Shown here: positions 41,916-44,234 of the stretch, one piece after another
How positions within the stretch are numbered: the first letter of the stretch is position 1
Layout: each line of letters opens with the position of its first letter
Source of the DNA: Pseudomonadota bacterium
GTDB taxonomy: Bacteria; Pseudomonadota; Gammaproteobacteria; Burkholderiales; Thiobacillaceae
Assembly: GCA_021783275.1 (NCBI GenBank)
Contig: JAJXUA010000006.1
Coordinates: 1 to 44,234, forward strand
DNA length: 44,234 nucleotides
Direction: 5' to 3'
Notes under the pieces: generated by a model
What the model was told of the DNA's origin: nothing
Databases searched by the model: none
The model's input: only the letters and a program-made list of their open reading frames with translations
Position numbers and translations under genes: made by a program

Positions 41916-42179
41916 TCAGGCCATGGCTTTCACTGCCTGTGCGAGACGGCTCTTGTGACGGGCGGCCTTGTTCTTGTGAACAATTTTCTTGTCGGCAATG
42001 CTGTCGATCGTGCTCATCGACGCCTGAAACAGGGTTTGCGCTGCGGCTTTATCGCCGGCTTCAATCGCCTTGCGGACTTTCTTGATTGCGGTACGCAATT
42101 CGGAACGCTGGCTCATGTTGTGGTCGCGCTGAACGACGGCTTGACGGGCGCGTTTGCGGGCCTGGGCGGAATTCGCCAT
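41916..42179 (-). CDS. rpsT: 30S ribosomal protein S20
   Basis: The 87-aa basic protein starts [30 protein letters not shown] and ends in the Lys/Arg-rich [20 protein letters not shown], full length for S20. It binds 16S rRNA early in 30S assembly. The track version (223 aa) is over-extended by 136 residues into the divergent murJ region. Divergent rpsT and murJ is a common arrangement in this class. Confidence 0.97.
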   Translation of the reverse strand: MANSAQARKRARQAVVQRDHNMSQRSELRTAIKKVRKAIEAGDKAAAQTLFQASMSTIDSIADKKIVHKNKAARHKSRLAQAVKAMA

Positions 42180-42372
42180 ATGTATGCTCCTGTACACCCC
42201 GCACGGATAGGCAGGGCTGATTGATCGGGTTCGGGCAGTCCGGAAACGGAGCCTGCCGCAACGAAGCCCGCGATTGTAAGCGACTATCGCGCCTAAAATC
42301 AAGCCCGCTCCAGACAGGAGTTGCAGCCCGGGAGCGCGACCCGCACAATGCGCGCGGAAACCCCATTTATCC

Positions 42373-43911
42373 ATGAATCTTCTCAAAGCCCTCGCTGCGG
42401 TCAGCAGCATGACCCTGCTCTCGCGCATCCTGGGGTTCGTCCGCGACACGGTCATTGCCCGTACTTTTGGTGCCGGACTGCTCACTGACGCCTTTTTCGT
42501 CGCGTTCAAGATTCCCAACCTGTTGCGGCGGCTGTTTGCCGAAGGCGCGTTTTCGCAGGCTTTTGTGCCCATTCTGGCGGAATACAAAAACCGCCAGGGG
42601 CAGGATGCGACCCGCCTGCTGGTGAGCCAGGTGGGCAGCGCGCTGACGCTGGTGCTGGTGCTGGTGGCGCTGGTCGGCGTGCTCGCCGCGCCGTGGGTGG
42701 CTTATGTCAGTGCGCCGGGGTTTCGCGCCGACCCGGAAAAATTCGCGCTCACCGTCACCCTGCTGCGCATCACCTTTCCTTACATTATTTTCATATCGCT
42801 GGTGGCGCTGGCCGCCGGCATCCTCAACACCTACAGCCGGTTTTCGGTTCCTGCCTTTGCCCCGGTGCTGCTCAATGTGGCGATGATCGGCGCTGCGTTA
42901 TGGCTGGCCCCCTACTTTGACCCGCCGGTGCTGGCGCTGGGATGGGGGGTGGCGCTGGGCGGCGTGCTGCAACTGGCGTGGATGTTGCCGCATCTGGCCA
43001 GAATCGGCATGTTGCCCAGCCCCACCCTGCGTTTCAATGATCCCGGGGTGCGCCGCATCCTGACCCTGATGGCACCCGCCACCCTGGGCGTGTCGGTGGC
43101 GCAGATCAGCCTGCTCATCAACACCATCTTCGCCTCGTTCCTGGTAACCGGCAGTGTCTCCTGGCTGTATTACGCCGACCGCCTGATGGAGTTTCCCGCC
43201 GGGATGCTGGGGGTGGCGCTGGGGACGATTTTGCTGCCGAGTCTGGCCAAGCACTACGCGGATGACTCGCCCGCCGAATATTCCAGGCTGCTCGACTGGG
43301 GCTTGCGCCTGACGCTGCTGCTGGCGCTGCCTGCATCTGCGGCACTGGCCGTGCTGGCGGTTCCGTTGATCGCCTCGCTGTTTCACTACGGTGCATTCAC
43401 CGCGCACGATGTCAGCATGACACAGCAGGCGCTGGTGGCTTACAGCCTGGGGCTGCTGGGACTGATCCTGGTGAAAGTGCTGGCCCCCGGGTTTTATGCG
43501 CGGCAAAACATACGCACGCCGGTCAAGGTTGCGCTGTTTACCCTGGCCGCCACACAGTTGATGAATCTGGCTTTCATACGCCCGTTTGGCCATGCCGGGC
43601 TGGCGCTGGCGATCGGACTCGGCGCGTGTCTCAATGCCGGGCTGCTGCTGCATTTACTGAAAAAACACGGGATATACCAACCCCAGCCCGGCTGGACAGG
43701 CTACATCCTGCGTGTGGTGCTGGCAGTCATGCTGATGGCCGCATTGCTGTTTTACGGCATGGGCCCGGCCTCCTGGTGGCTGGCAGCCGGATTGGGCGAA
43801 CGGCTGCTGCGCCTGACAGTGCTGGTGGGCGCGGGCGCGGGCGTATATTTTGCCGCACTGGTGCTGATGGGCTTTCGCCCTCGCCAGTTTGCACGCCGCG
43901 CAGCCGAATAA
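42373..43911 (+). CDS. murJ: Lipid II flippase MurJ
   Basis: The 512-aa protein has about 14 transmembrane helices and MurJ hallmarks: [55 protein letters not shown] (with conserved Arg residues in the cavity) and [29 protein letters not shown]. It moves lipid II across the inner membrane for peptidoglycan synthesis. It lies upstream of ribF, as is usual. Confidence 0.95.
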   Translation: MNLLKALAAVSSMTLLSRILGFVRDTVIARTFGAGLLTDAFFVAFKIPNLLRRLFAEGAFSQAFVPILAEYKNRQGQDATRLLVSQVGSALTLVLVLVALVGVLAAPWVAYVSAPGFRADPEKFALTVTLLRITFPYIIFISLVALAAGILNTYSRFSVPAFAPVLLNVAMIGAALWLAPYFDPPVLALGWGVALGGVLQLAWMLPHLARIGMLPSPTLRFNDPGVRRILTLMAPATLGVSVAQISLLINTIFASFLVTGSVSWLYYADRLMEFPAGMLGVALGTILLPSLAKHYADDSPAEYSRLLDWGLRLTLLLALPASAALAVLAVPLIASLFHYGAFTAHDVSMTQQALVAYSLGLLGLILVKVLAPGFYARQNIRTPVKVALFTLAATQLMNLAFIRPFGHAGLALAIGLGACLNAGLLLHLLKKHGIYQPQPGWTGYILRVVLAVMLMAALLFYGMGPASWWLAAGLGERLLRLTVLVGAGAGVYFAALVLMGFRPRQFARRAAE

Positions 43912-43962
43912 ACGCCGGTATCGGCTAGAATCAAGCCCTTTCGCTGGTTTTCCCTGTTTTTC

Positions 43963-44234
43963 ATGCGCATCACCCACGGTTTTGCTCCCACTGGCAGCCC
44001 CCATGCGGTCACCATCGGTAATTTTGACGGGGTGCATCGGGGGCATCAGGCCATGCTGGCGCGGTTGCAGCAGGTTGCGCACGAACGCAGCCTGCCCAGT
44101 TGCGTGCTGAGCTTTGAACCGCACCCGCGTGAGTTTTTCACCCCCGAACAGGCCCCGGCGCGGCTGTCCAGCCTGCGCGAAAAAGCCGAATGCCTGCAGC
44201 AACTGGGAATCGACCGGCTGCATGTTAGTTCGGA
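43963..44234 (+). CDS. ribF: Bifunctional riboflavin kinase/FAD synthetase, N-terminal part (runs off window)
   Basis: The track misses this gene because it has no stop in the window. From the ATG at 43963 it reads MRITHGFAPTGSPHAVTIGNFDGVHRGHQAMLARL, where GNFDGVHRGHQ is the nucleotidyl-transferase signature of RibF, then CVLSFEPHPREFFTPEQAPARL. Only the first ~90 residues of the FAD synthetase domain are present; the riboflavin kinase domain is outside. It follows murJ by 51 bp, the conserved murJ-ribF order. Confidence 0.93.
   Translation, partial: MRITHGFAPTGSPHAVTIGNFDGVHRGHQAMLARLQQVAHERSLPSCVLSFEPHPREFFTPEQAPARLSSLREKAECLQQLGIDRLHVSS

Noticed and set aside
42180-42587. N-terminal extension of rpsT in the 223-aa track ORF
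   Set aside because: The extension runs antisense into murJ; S20 proteins are about 87 aa and begin at [10 protein letters not shown].

Overview
The window is a chromosomal segment of a Gram-negative betaproteobacterium, most likely of the order Nitrosomonadales (Thiobacillus/Sulfuricella-like). Support for this placement comes from the exosortase-B type EPS locus, the petABC-sspA-sspB block, the betaproteobacterial proteasome-like Ntn hydrolase, a DsrE-family protein, small c-type cytochromes and moderately high GC with dense operons. Species cannot be fixed from the sequence alone.

Region 1 (1-15.4 kb, all on the minus strand) is an exopolysaccharide operon. In transcription order it holds epsD (PPIase-like lipoprotein), a CPBP/CAAX-like membrane protease, epsL and epsE (outer membrane), epsF and epsG (chain length), xrtB (exosortase B), epsI, gmd and fcl (GDP-L-fucose), a Wzx-like flippase, a sulfotransferase, a Wzy-like polymerase, a GT2 glycosyltransferase, a hexapeptide acetyltransferase and a secreted glycoside hydrolase cut by the window edge. 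The gene set predicts a fucose-containing polymer that may be sulfated and acetylated.

Region 2 (15.6-21.5 kb, minus) holds an outer-membrane FadL barrel fused to a second OmpA/OmpX-like barrel, two PEP-CTERM proteins, and epsB, the priming sugar-phosphate transferase. Both PEP-CTERM genes have a sigma-54-like -24/-12 promoter and a shared 17-bp element lying exactly 97 bp upstream of the -24 GG in each case. This is the strongest non-coding signal in the window. A weaker sigma-54-like site lies upstream of the FadL fusion.

Region 3 (21.8-25.5 kb) has a PP0621-like small protein, pilS and pilR on the plus strand, then a yefM-yoeB toxin-antitoxin pair on the minus strand.

Region 4 (25.7-44.2 kb) is mostly housekeeping: tRNA-Thr, sspB/sspA, the cytochrome bc1 complex (petABC), a DegS-like protease, oligoribonuclease, a small cytochrome c, a pterin dehydratase, a CZB zinc-sensor protein, rsgA, a DsrE-family protein, CBS, DJ-1, YajQ, a proteasome-like hydrolase, ppnP, argG/argF/argD, a urate-oxidase-N membrane protein with an untracked 31-aa membrane ORF, a DUF3579 protein, rpsT, murJ and the start of ribF.

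Most ORF-track lines on the opposite strand are GC-driven shadows. Many genuine ORFs in the track are over-extended at the N-terminus; starts here were re-chosen from ribosome binding sites, stop/start overlaps and signal peptides. Numbers of transmembrane segments and domain positions are read by eye.
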